Shown here piece by piece: positions 27,800 to 35,063 of a stretch of DNA of 47,409 bases. Both the position numbers and the translations under genes were made by a program. Below the pieces are notes generated by a model that did not search any database, was not told where the DNA came from, and was given only the letters and a program-made list of their open reading frames with translations. Each line of letters begins with the position of its first letter. Position 1 is the stretch's first letter. The stretch comes from Cyanobacteria bacterium HKST-UBA04 (GTDB lineage Bacteria; Cyanobacteriota; Vampirovibrionia; Vampirovibrionales; JAGQHJ01). The stretch lies in assembly GCA_020431915.1 (NCBI GenBank), contig JAGQHJ010000011.1, forward strand, positions 1-47,409. The letters run 5' to 3'.

Positions 27800-29605
27800 A
27801 TGATTAAAGAACAGGTTTGGCACCAGCTGCGCGACGCGCTGAGCCGGTGTGGCGACGAACTCAAACTTGAATCGACTGATGACGGCTTGGCCCAGCTGGC
27901 TTTGGAACGTCCCAGGCAGCTTCATTTTGGCGATTTTGCCGTTAACGTCTCGCCGCTGGCCCGTTTTGCCAAACTGCCACCGCCTAAGATTGCCGAGATT
28001 GTTTGCGAATCGGTCAAGACATCGGCCCCTTTGCTCGAACCGTCGTTGGCCGGGGGGTTTGTCAATTTTAAGGTGGATACCCAAACCCTGCTTGACGGGG
28101 TGTTGCGGCTGCTTCAGGCCCCGGCTCTTGGCCAGAACACGGTTATGGCCGAGGACTGTATTTTGCTCGAGTACGTGTCGGCCAACCCGACGGGCCCGTT
28201 GCATATTGGCCATGGGCGCTGGATGGCTTTGGGCAACAGCTTGGCCCGGTTGATGAAACACTGCGGGGCCACTGTCTGGCAGGAGTTTTACGTTAACGAC
28301 TACGGCAGCCAGATGAACAACATTGCCAACTCCGTCTGGTACCGCTGCCTTCAACAGTGTGACGCCAGCATTCCCTTTCCCGAGAAAACCGAGGATCAGC
28401 CCTATCCGTTCTATCCCGGCGAGTATGTGGTTGACATTGCCGCAACCTACCTGGCCAACGACGAGAACCGCGCCGAGTTTGAGCAGTGGCGGGCCATGGC
28501 CCAGGCGCCCGATTATCAGGCGCCCGAAAAGGCTCTAGAGGTGCTTAAGGCGGAGGCCAAGTTCCAGATGATGGCGGCCCAGAAGCGCTTGCTTGAGCGG
28601 TGTGGCCTGGTCTTCGACCTGTGGTTTTCCGAAACGGATTTGCACCAGGCCGGCGAGGTGGCCGACTGCCTGCAGGTGCTCAAGGAACGCGGCTATGCCT
28701 ACGAGCAGGACGGGGCCGTGTGGTTTGCCTCGTCGCGCTTCGACGACGACAGCGACCGGGTGCTGGTGAAGACCGATGGCAGCTACACCTACCTGACGGC
28801 CGATATTGCCTACCACTGGGACAAGTTCATTCGCGACGACGGCTGCTTTACCAAGGCCATCAACATCTGGGGCGCCGATCACCATGGCTATATTCCCCGA
28901 ATGAAGGCGGCCATAGCGGCCCTGGGCATTGACCCGGAGCGGCTGGAAATTTTGTTGGGGCAGCTGGTCAACCTCAAGGTTGACGGGCAGCGCACGCGGA
29001 TGGGCAAGCGCAAGACCATGATGACGCTGGCCGACCTGGTTGACGAGGTTGGGGTGGATGCCGTGCGGTTCTGGATGGTGAGCAAAAGCCAGGACACCAC
29101 CCTGGACTTTGACGTGGATCTGGCGGCTTCGGCTTCGGACGAAAACCCGGTGTTTTATGTACAGTACGCCCATGCCCGCTGCTGCAGCATTTTTAGAAAC
29201 GCCCTTGGGGCCCGGCTTGACACGGCCGAGGGTGAGACGTTGCCCCCGTTTATCGACCCGCAGGCCTGGCAGGCCTATTTGTCGGCGGTTGATGCCGAGG
29301 GGCTGGGACGGCTTTTTGACGACATCGAGGATGAAGCGGCCCTGACGGCCCTGCGCGAACTGATTTTGAAACTGGATGGTTTCCAGGACAAGGTGGTGGA
29401 GTGTGCCACCAAGCGCTACCCACACCTGATGGCCCGCTACCTGATGGATCTGGCGGCCGATTTTCATAGCTTTTACAGCCATGTGCGGGTGCTGGTGGAC
29501 GACCCCGAGGTGGCCAAGCCCCGCCTGGTGGTTGTCGAGCTGCTTCGCCGTACCTTGGCCACCGGCCTGCAGTTGCTCGGTGTGTCTGCCCCGCAGCAGA
29601 TGTAA
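27800..29605 (+). CDS. argS: Arginyl-tRNA synthetase
   Basis: This 601-residue class I synthetase charges tRNA-Arg. It has an N-terminal additional domain (residues 1-110), the HIGH motif in PTGPLHIGHGRWM near residue 130, a nucleotide-binding fold with NIWGADHHGYIPRMKAA near residue 355, MGKRKTMMTLADLV near 401 in the KMSKS position (a degenerate form common in ArgS), and the DALR anticodon-binding domain with YVQYAHARCCSIFR near 453. The frame opens with GTG 27776; ATG at 27800 gives the expected N-terminus (MIKEQVWHQLRDAL). No clear ribosome-binding site. Confidence 0.96.
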   Translation: MIKEQVWHQLRDALSRCGDELKLESTDDGLAQLALERPRQLHFGDFAVNVSPLARFAKLPPPKIAEIVCESVKTSAPLLEPSLAGGFVNFKVDTQTLLDGVLRLLQAPALGQNTVMAEDCILLEYVSANPTGPLHIGHGRWMALGNSLARLMKHCGATVWQEFYVNDYGSQMNNIANSVWYRCLQQCDASIPFPEKTEDQPYPFYPGEYVVDIAATYLANDENRAEFEQWRAMAQAPDYQAPEKALEVLKAEAKFQMMAAQKRLLERCGLVFDLWFSETDLHQAGEVADCLQVLKERGYAYEQDGAVWFASSRFDDDSDRVLVKTDGSYTYLTADIAYHWDKFIRDDGCFTKAINIWGADHHGYIPRMKAAIAALGIDPERLEILLGQLVNLKVDGQRTRMGKRKTMMTLADLVDEVGVDAVRFWMVSKSQDTTLDFDVDLAASASDENPVFYVQYAHARCCSIFRNALGARLDTAEGETLPPFIDPQAWQAYLSAVDAEGLGRLFDDIEDEAALTALRELILKLDGFQDKVVECATKRYPHLMARYLMDLAADFHSFYSHVRVLVDDPEVAKPRLVVVELLRRTLATGLQLLGVSAPQQM

Positions 29606-29610
29606 GGCAA

Positions 29611-29634
29611 AACCAAAACCAGAACCAGAACCAG
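29611..29634 (+). repeat. Hexamer tandem repeat after argS
   Basis: Four tandem copies of AACCA(A/G) start 6 bases after the argS stop codon. No coding role is apparent. Confidence 0.8.
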
Positions 29635-29880
29635 GGTAGGGTGCACGTAACAAATAGGGGGCAATGGCTTGTTTGGCCTGCTTTAGCCCCTACACTAAGC
29701 TATGAGCCGTTTTTAAAGTTCGTTATTTGGAGCCGTTTGCCTTGCGCGTTGCCCCCCTTTCATCCCTGCCACCGTCCCGTGCTGGGCACGGGGTTGGTCA
29801 TTGGGTTGGCCATGGTACCGGTTCTGGTACCGGTCATGGGGTCGGCGATAATGCCTCATCGGTTGGGTTTGGACAGCAGA

Positions 29881-30485
29881 TGGTAACCCCCTCCGCGTCG
29901 GCTGTGCCGATGATGCTGGCGTTTATTGGCCAGAGTGCCGACGAATTTGGTATCCAGCAATTTGACGATTTTGCCCTGCCCACCGACACCACCCCCACCC
30001 GGTTTACGGTCGTGGCGACCGACTACCACCTCGATTGGCTCAGGCACCAGGCTACCGATAGCCCCGAGCTGGCCCGGCGTACCGTAATGGGCCATCGGTT
30101 GGAGCAAGACGTCGAGCAGTGGCAGTTCCAGAATCATGGGTATGTGGCCTACCACCCCCTGACGGATGGCGATGTGTTTGAGTTTGTGGCCACCCATTCG
30201 CCTGAGGATCAGACGTGGCCGGTTGAGGTATCGACCACGAACCCCACGGTGATGCTGCGCCCCTTTGACGTGGCTCTGGATGGCAAGGCCGATGCCGAGC
30301 ATCCGGCCGCAGTGGAGCGGGCTATGATGGCTGGGATGCTGACCGATTCGTTGGATCAGGTCTGGGGTGACCCCGAAGCCACCGACCCCGATTGGTCGCA
30401 ATTTGACCCGCCCGCGTGGCAGGACACCGACAACACCGACAACACCGGTGACTCAGGCGAGGACGGGGATCCGGTTTTATGCTAA
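29881..30485 (+). CDS. Acidic hypothetical protein
   Basis: I do not recognise this protein of 201 residues (from ATG 29881). It is acidic, without cysteines except the last residue, and has a globular-looking middle (FTVVATDYHLDWLRHQ...) and a disordered Asp/Thr/Gly-rich C-terminus with a repeated DNT unit. The same frame is open upstream to a TTG at 29727 and there encodes a Gly/His-rich repeat (GHGVGHWVGHGTGSGTGHG), so the real protein may be 252 residues long; ATG at 29911 (MMLAFIGQ) is a third option. Its stop overlaps the convergent methyltransferase stop by 9 bases. Confidence 0.55.
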
Positions 30486-31328
30486 TCCGGCTGTTTTAGG
30501 GCAGGATTGGTTAGGTTTACTCAACCACCAGCCGTAGCGGGGGTGGGCATAGGGGTAAAAGGGCTGGGGCACCGAACCGCTGAAGCGTTGGGTATAGCCG
30601 TAAGGGGCGAGCAGTTGGCGTTGCGCCTCAAATTCCGCGTCGCCCTGGTTGAAGAGGATCAGCGTGCCGCCGGGGGCAACCAGGCGATGCAGTGCGGCAA
30701 AAAACCGGGGCGGGTTAAAGTGTTTTAAGGGCAGGCCCCAGCTCAGGTGCGGCTCGGCAAACACAAAGGGCAGTACACACACTACCGTGTCATACATGCC
30801 GGTGTGGTCCAGAATGTCGCCTGCAATCGGGGCATGTGCTTCGGGGACGCGATGGGCAAAGGTCGTGGCATAGTCCCAGCGGCTGTGGCCATCCTGGTAG
30901 CGCCGCCATGGGTCGAGTTCCACGCCGGTAATCGCGAAGCTGTCGTTCGTTTTTTCTGCCAGCCATGCGGCCAGCGCGTCGAGGGTCGACCAGTTCTTGA
31001 TGCCCACTTCCAGCACCCGGCAAGGTTGGCTGGGGGCATGGGGAAGCTTGTCGATGCCTAAGGCGTCGAGGGCGGCCAGCAGGTTCAGGTTTTCGCGGTA
31101 GCGGCTCAGGGTGCTATGGGTCTGGCACATTTCGAGGCGCGGGTAGGCGCCGCGTAAAAGGGCCTCCTGGGCACCGAGGTCGGGATGATCGGCAAAAAAA
31201 CCAGCCTTGTCTTGCCGGGGTTCGTTGTAGGGGCCCCGTTGCCATGCCTGACGGTTGCGCCGGTTAAACGACCAGGTGGCGGTGGCGTTTTTTGCAGCGG
31301 TGAACCATTGATCCAGCAGGGCCATCAT
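30477..31328 (-). CDS. SAM-dependent methyltransferase-like protein
   Basis: This 283-residue protein resembles class I Rossmann-fold methyltransferases: a motif I-like VLEVGIKNWSTLDAL near residue 105, an acidic end to strand 2 (ITGVELDPW near 134), AGDILDHTGMYDTVV near 168 and a motif with APGGTLILFNQGD near 219. Motif I lacks the usual GxG (it reads EVGIKN), so SAM binding is not certain. It follows the pdxA-like gene with 10 bases between them and is the last gene of a three-gene operon; a substrate cannot be named. The two adjacent ATGs at 31328 and 31325 are both possible starts, after an AGGGGGG-type site. Confidence 0.6.
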   Translation of the reverse strand: MMALLDQWFTAAKNATATWSFNRRNRQAWQRGPYNEPRQDKAGFFADHPDLGAQEALLRGAYPRLEMCQTHSTLSRYRENLNLLAALDALGIDKLPHAPSQPCRVLEVGIKNWSTLDALAAWLAEKTNDSFAITGVELDPWRRYQDGHSRWDYATTFAHRVPEAHAPIAGDILDHTGMYDTVVCVLPFVFAEPHLSWGLPLKHFNPPRFFAALHRLVAPGGTLILFNQGDAEFEAQRQLLAPYGYTQRFSGSVPQPFYPYAHPRYGWWLSKPNQSCPKTAGLA

Positions 31329-31338
31329 GGGCGTGGTG

Positions 31339-32400
31339 TTATCCCCCCTGTGTCAGTTGGGTTAACTGTTGACGGGTCGCCAGGTGCTGGGCCTGCTCGA
31401 TGGCGGCAATCAGGCTATCGGGCGAGGCGACACCTTGCCCCACAATATCGGGGGCCGTGCCGTGGCTCACGCTGGTGCGGATGAAAGGCAGGCCGATGGT
31501 CACGTTGACGGCTTCCCAGCCGCCAAGCAATTTTATGGGAATCAGCCCCTGGTCGTGGTAGCAGGCCACGTAGGCGTCATAGGGGGGATGCTGCACATCC
31601 AGGCCGCGCAGCAGGCCGTCGGCTGCCAGCGGGCCTTCCCACTCGCCCGCCCACGTGCCTGGCGTGGTGGCATTCAACTGCTCAATGGTCGGGCGCAGAA
31701 TGGCCTGCTCCTCCTGCCCGCCAATCTCGCCGGCATGGGGGTTGGCACCCATCACGGCGATGCGGGGCGCGACCAGTCCCATTTGGCTGACCAGGAAATG
31801 GTGCAGAGACAGCAGCTGGGCACGAACCTGCTCGGCGTTGAGCTGCTTGGACACCTCGGCCAACGGAATATGGCGCGTCAGGAGCATGACCCGGAAGGCG
31901 TGGTAAACAAACAGCATGTCGGCCTGCCACGGGGAGGAGGTTGTCTGAGGGTAGTACTGTCGGGCCAGGATTTCCAGCATCTCGGTATGGCCGGTATAAG
32001 GCAGGCCTGCAGCCAGCAACTTATCCTTGGCAATGGGACCGGTAACCAGGGCACAGGCCCGGCCCTGGGCCAGATCGGCCACGGCCTTGTCCAGGGCTAC
32101 CCAGGCGGCGGCGGGCTGTGCGTCGGCAGCCACATGGAACATAGTCACCCCTTCGACGACCGGTACGTCCATGCCAATACGGTGGGCGGTTTGGATCAGC
32201 TCCTGGCAGTCCCCGTAGATGCGAAGTCCCCATGGGGCCATGGCGGGTTGGTCCGTGTCCGTCTCTCCCCAGGTGTGCAGGGTTTTAAGCAGAATCTCGG
32301 GCCCGATGCCGTCGGCATCGCCAACGGTCAGGCACAGGGTTCGGCTGGCCGGTTGCGAGGTGGCGGCCGGATCGGGGTGGTTAACTATCGAATCGGGCAT
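31339..32400 (-). CDS. PdxA-family 4-phosphate dehydrogenase, probably PdxA2-like
   Basis: This 353-residue protein is a PdxA-family NAD-dependent dehydrogenase with the metal ligands of the family: GHTEMLE near residue 150, ANPHAGE near 232 and YHDQGLIPIK near 286, then GLPFIRTSVSHGTAPDIVG near 307. PdxA proper oxidises 4-phosphohydroxy-L-threonine in pyridoxal phosphate synthesis. When the gene is paired with a DUF1537 kinase, as here, the known role is oxidation of 4-phospho-D-threonate or -erythronate to dihydroxyacetone phosphate. I therefore favour a PdxA2-type role by context, but cannot exclude the B6 one. ATG at 32400 follows the kinase stop by 22 bases. Confidence 0.88.
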   Translation of the reverse strand: MPDSIVNHPDPAATSQPASRTLCLTVGDADGIGPEILLKTLHTWGETDTDQPAMAPWGLRIYGDCQELIQTAHRIGMDVPVVEGVTMFHVAADAQPAAAWVALDKAVADLAQGRACALVTGPIAKDKLLAAGLPYTGHTEMLEILARQYYPQTTSSPWQADMLFVYHAFRVMLLTRHIPLAEVSKQLNAEQVRAQLLSLHHFLVSQMGLVAPRIAVMGANPHAGEIGGQEEQAILRPTIEQLNATTPGTWAGEWEGPLAADGLLRGLDVQHPPYDAYVACYHDQGLIPIKLLGGWEAVNVTIGLPFIRTSVSHGTAPDIVGQGVASPDSLIAAIEQAQHLATRQQLTQLTQGG

Positions 32401-32422
32401 GGGTGTATGGGTATTGGGTGGT

Positions 32423-33775
32423 TTATTTGGCGGCAACAGGCGCTTCCAGTTCCGCCAGGGTGTTGACGATATCGAGCAGGGTGGTTTTTGTGCCGAAGCT
32501 GCCGGACTTGGTCACCATCCACGTGCCGTTGTCGTCAACGAGCAGGGGAATGGAGGCCGATAGCCTGTCGACGACCTGTAGCGATTTGGCGCCCAGGGCC
32601 CGGCACACGGCCATGGCGGTTTCGCCCCCCGACATAATCAGGTGCACGTTGTGGCGCTGCCGGATGGCTCGGGTAAGGGCGCCCAGGCACTCGGTGGTCA
32701 TGTGCGAAGCGCGGTTCATTTCAATGTCATGCTCGGCAGCCAGGGCCGAGGCTTTTTTGACTGCGTCGGGCTGATAGGCGGCCGTAAGCACGACGCTTTT
32801 GCCCTGGCTCAGGGCCATGTCCATCTGGTGAATCACGGCATCGGTTGAATCGAGTCCCAGGATTTGCGAGGCGGTTAATTCCACCAGCGCCACGGCCGTG
32901 TTGGTTTTCAGGTACTCGTTATAGGTGTCCATGAAGGTGTGGAGTTGCAACTGCGTGGTGGCACTTACCGAGCCAATCACCATCAGGAAGGGTTGGGTGG
33001 GAATGTGAAACGTTGCCTCTTCGGCCTCGTCGTCGGTAATGACCCATTTATCCGTCAGTGCCTTGGCCAGTCCGGCCGACCCGCAGGGCAGTACGGGGCT
33101 GTCCTCAGGCATTTTGCTCAGGGCCAGGGCCAGCTGCTCCAGGTCCGTGTCGGAGCAGGCATCGACGACAATCAGTTTTTTGTCTTCGCGAACCAATGTC
33201 TGAAGGGCTTTCAAAATAGGGCCTGCACCGCTGAGCACGGTTTTCAGGGGTACGTACCCCACCAGTTCCGGGTCGGACTGGTTACCGAGCAACGTAGGGA
33301 GGTGGGACTGAAACACGGGAAACAGTGGGTCGCGGGCTACGTCGGATTGCTCGACGGGCAGGCCCCGGACCAACTGGTAGCCACCCACCGTGCGCCGTCC
33401 TTCGCCGGGGTAGGCGGGGGCGACGATGGCTGCCTTGCAGTCCAGCTCTTCAATCATGGCCAGGCATTCCTGGGCCACATGGCCGCGCAGGGTGGAGTCC
33501 ATTTTTTTGTAGAACAAACCGGTGTTGGCCTGCTGTACCAGAAAGCGCAAGGATTTTCGGACTGCGGCCACTGCGTCGAGCTCTTCGACATGGCGGCTGT
33601 TGGTGTTGACGATAAAGTTTTGTGGTCCCTTGGCAAGGGTATTGGGCAGGTTCAAGTCGGTGTAGTCCAGCACAATACGCGTGGTAATACCCTTGACGTT
33701 AAACTGCAGCCCCGTGTCACAGGCGCCGGTCAGGTCGTCGGCAATCACGCCGATGGATTCACCCATTAACTTCAT
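32423..33775 (-). CDS. Four-carbon acid sugar kinase (DUF1537 family)
   Basis: This 450-residue protein matches the DUF1537 kinases (DtnK, OtnK, DenK), which phosphorylate D-threonate, erythronate or related four-carbon acids. The N-terminal substrate domain begins GVIADDLTGACDTGLQ near residue 8 and continues with KKMDSTLRGHVAQECLA near 90. The C-terminal nucleotide-binding domain has MSGGETAMAVCRALG near 378 and the family VTKSGSFGTKTTLLDIV near 423. First gene of the operon with the PdxA-like dehydrogenase and a methyltransferase-like gene. Two copies of CGGTTTAAAAC lie immediately upstream of the ATG, in the place of a ribosome-binding site. Confidence 0.9.
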   Translation of the reverse strand: MKLMGESIGVIADDLTGACDTGLQFNVKGITTRIVLDYTDLNLPNTLAKGPQNFIVNTNSRHVEELDAVAAVRKSLRFLVQQANTGLFYKKMDSTLRGHVAQECLAMIEELDCKAAIVAPAYPGEGRRTVGGYQLVRGLPVEQSDVARDPLFPVFQSHLPTLLGNQSDPELVGYVPLKTVLSGAGPILKALQTLVREDKKLIVVDACSDTDLEQLALALSKMPEDSPVLPCGSAGLAKALTDKWVITDDEAEEATFHIPTQPFLMVIGSVSATTQLQLHTFMDTYNEYLKTNTAVALVELTASQILGLDSTDAVIHQMDMALSQGKSVVLTAAYQPDAVKKASALAAEHDIEMNRASHMTTECLGALTRAIRQRHNVHLIMSGGETAMAVCRALGAKSLQVVDRLSASIPLLVDDNGTWMVTKSGSFGTKTTLLDIVNTLAELEAPVAAK

Positions 33776-33779
33776 CGCG

Positions 33780-33814
33780 TTTTAAACCGTGTTGCAAAGG
33801 GTGTTTTAAACCGG
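33780..33814 (-). promoter_or_regulatory. Direct repeat CGGTTTAAAAC x2, operator-like
   Basis: GTTTTAAACCG at 33780-33790 and at 33804-33814 (period 24 bases, about two helical turns). The inner copy ends 4 bases from the kinase ATG. Such spacing on one face of the helix is what a cooperatively bound repressor or activator would use. Confidence 0.5.
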
Positions 33815-33976
33815 TTGTTCATGGCGGCTAAACGCGTTTCCTTGAGGACGACACGACCGCGAATCATACCGAGGAACTGGTGGATTGGGTTGGCAGGCTT
33901 CCCTTCAACCACCTGAGGAAAGAGATGAACGGCTGTTAGGGGGTATCCCATCGGTTGGTACGGTCCAAAAAAAATT

Positions 33977-34429
33977 TTAGAACGGGGCGTGTTGCGGGGT
34001 AATGGGAGCCGATGTATACGAGGACGCGCCACCACCGTAACCGCCACCGCCGTCACCACCGTAGTTGTCGCGCTTGCTGCCCAGAAACTGGACATCACTA
34101 GCGGTTACGGTCAGGTATTCCCGCTCGTTACCGGCATCGTCGGTCCAGGTGCGTACACCCAGCCGGCCCGATACGGCGGCTTCTCGTCCTTTTTTCAGGT
34201 ATTCGCCAACCACTTCGGCCGTACGGCCCCATACCTCGATGTTAAACCAGTCCGTTTGCCGGTTTTCGCGAGAACCGGGCCGGTTGACGGCCAGCGAGAA
34301 AGAGGCTTTGACGCTGCCACTGTCAAAATACTTCAGTTCGGGATCCTGCCCGGTACGGCCTACAATGGTTACGGTATTCAACCCTTGGTCTTGGGCCGTA
34401 GGGGGGGTGTGTTGGGGGCTGGCGTTCAT
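33977..34429 (-). CDS. ssb: Single-stranded DNA-binding protein
   Basis: This 150-residue protein has the OB-fold of bacterial SSB: NTVTIVGRTGQDPELKYF near residue 19, SFSLAVNRPG near 43, TDWFNIEVWGRTAEVVGEYL near 58 and AVSGRLGVRTW near 84. A Gly-rich linker (GGDGGGGYGGGASSY) follows. The last residues are ITPQHAPF: the Pro-Phe end that partner proteins grip is kept, but the usual acidic run before it is missing. ATG at 34429 is chosen by the family N-terminus; the frame upstream to 34702 is non-coding leader. A typical AGAGAGG site precedes it. Confidence 0.93.
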   Translation of the reverse strand: MNASPQHTPPTAQDQGLNTVTIVGRTGQDPELKYFDSGSVKASFSLAVNRPGSRENRQTDWFNIEVWGRTAEVVGEYLKKGREAAVSGRLGVRTWTDDAGNEREYLTVTASDVQFLGSKRDNYGGDGGGGYGGGASSYTSAPITPQHAPF

Positions 34430-34585
34430 AGGTGGGGCATCCTCTCTCTCGGGCGCGTACGCGTGTACGCAGGACATGTAAAACTTAAGCGCTGTTGGGT
34501 ATGCATCGCCGACCACACCGGTACCTCGTGGCATTATGCCAATTGGGCGTGTCACAAGGGGGCACGTGGTGGGGTACGGCCACCC

Positions 34586-34614
34586 ATTATACCCAGTACC
34601 CCCTTCGGCTTCAA
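34586..34614 (-). promoter_or_regulatory. Sigma-70 promoter for ssb
   Basis: On the minus strand TTGAAG (34609-34614), a 17-base spacer and TATAAT (34586-34591). Transcription is expected near 34579, giving a leader of about 150 bases before the ATG at 34429. The leader contains the 13-base palindrome TGGCATTATGCCA at 34529-34541. Confidence 0.75.
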
Positions 34615-34683
34615 TGGTCAAAATGCCGCCGTGGTGCAGGCTTGGTTGGGTTGTTGGCGATAAGCAGGCTGTTGAAAAAACAC

Positions 34684-34721
34684 CCCAAATAAAAAGGCAC
34701 AACGTTGAGGAAACGTTGTGC
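34684..34721 (-). terminator. Rho-independent terminator (minus strand)
   Basis: GCACAACGTT and AACGTTGTGC form a perfect 10-bp stem around a 5-base loop (34697-34721), followed on the minus strand by CTTTTTATTT. It separates transcription from the upstream minus-strand gene from the ssb promoter. Confidence 0.85.
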
Positions 34722-35059
34722 GGCTTTACGAGGAGTTACTGCTGCGTTTAAGGGGTTAAAACCTGATTTTGCGTGGTTTAGAGAAGGAAAGAGGAGGAGA
34801 CTTGAGGTATGAAAGGTATCGAACCGTTGAGGGCCCTCTTAAAAAATAGGTCAAAACACGCTCTATTATGTCGTTTTGGCCTATTTTTAGTGGCTAAAAC
34901 CCTGGGTTTATTACAAGGTTGTTACGAAACAGGGGCTTCAGGGGCCCCAATTTCCCCAAAAAAGCGCCAAAATCAGCGATTTTTATTGCAAATGCTTAAC
35001 AATTTATCCCGTCGAAGCGCTGAAAATCAACTCAGGGCGAGTGTTTTGACAAGCTGCGC
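34703..35059. other. AT-rich gap with several inverted repeats
   Basis: Besides the terminator, this 357-base gap holds a long inverted repeat at 34843-34890, a hairpin AAAATC-AGC-GATTTT at 34969-34983 and GGGGC/GGCCCC around 34935. Base composition is clearly more AT-rich than the neighbours, as in acquired or decaying DNA. Confidence 0.5.
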
Positions 35060-35063
35060 TTAG
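34809..35063 (+). CDS. Doubtful small ORF in the inverted-repeat gap
   Basis: An 84-residue frame starts MKGIEPLRALL after a purine-rich GGAGGAG about 15 bases upstream of ATG. It reads through the long inverted repeat and ends 4 bases inside the 3' end of the convergent ATP-grasp gene. The composition (Leu, Arg, Ser, Lys) gives no family. Its first residues resemble those of the gene at 5134-5676 (MKGIEPM). It may be a decayed gene or not a gene at all. Confidence 0.25.
   Translation: MKGIEPLRALLKNRSKHALLCRFGLFLVAKTLGLLQGCYETGASGAPISPKKRQNQRFLLQMLNNLSRRSAENQLRASVLTSCA
34843..34890. repeat. Long inverted repeat, possible bidirectional terminator
   Basis: AAAAAATAGGTCAAAACACG (34843-34862) pairs with CGTTTTGGCCTATTTTTA (34873-34890), with one bulge and one G-T pair, around a 10-base centre. 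The A-run on one arm and T-run on the other would give a U-tailed stem in either direction. Confidence 0.75.

Noticed and set aside
31369..32466. 365-residue plus-strand frame opposite pdxA
   Set aside because: Antisense of a gene with all PdxA family motifs; the long open frame follows from high GC and codon bias.
33772..34098. Minus-strand frame spanning the gap between the DUF1537 kinase and ssb
   Set aside because: Half of it is the shadow of the Gly-rich tail of ssb; the remaining 60 codons have no start with a ribosome-binding site.
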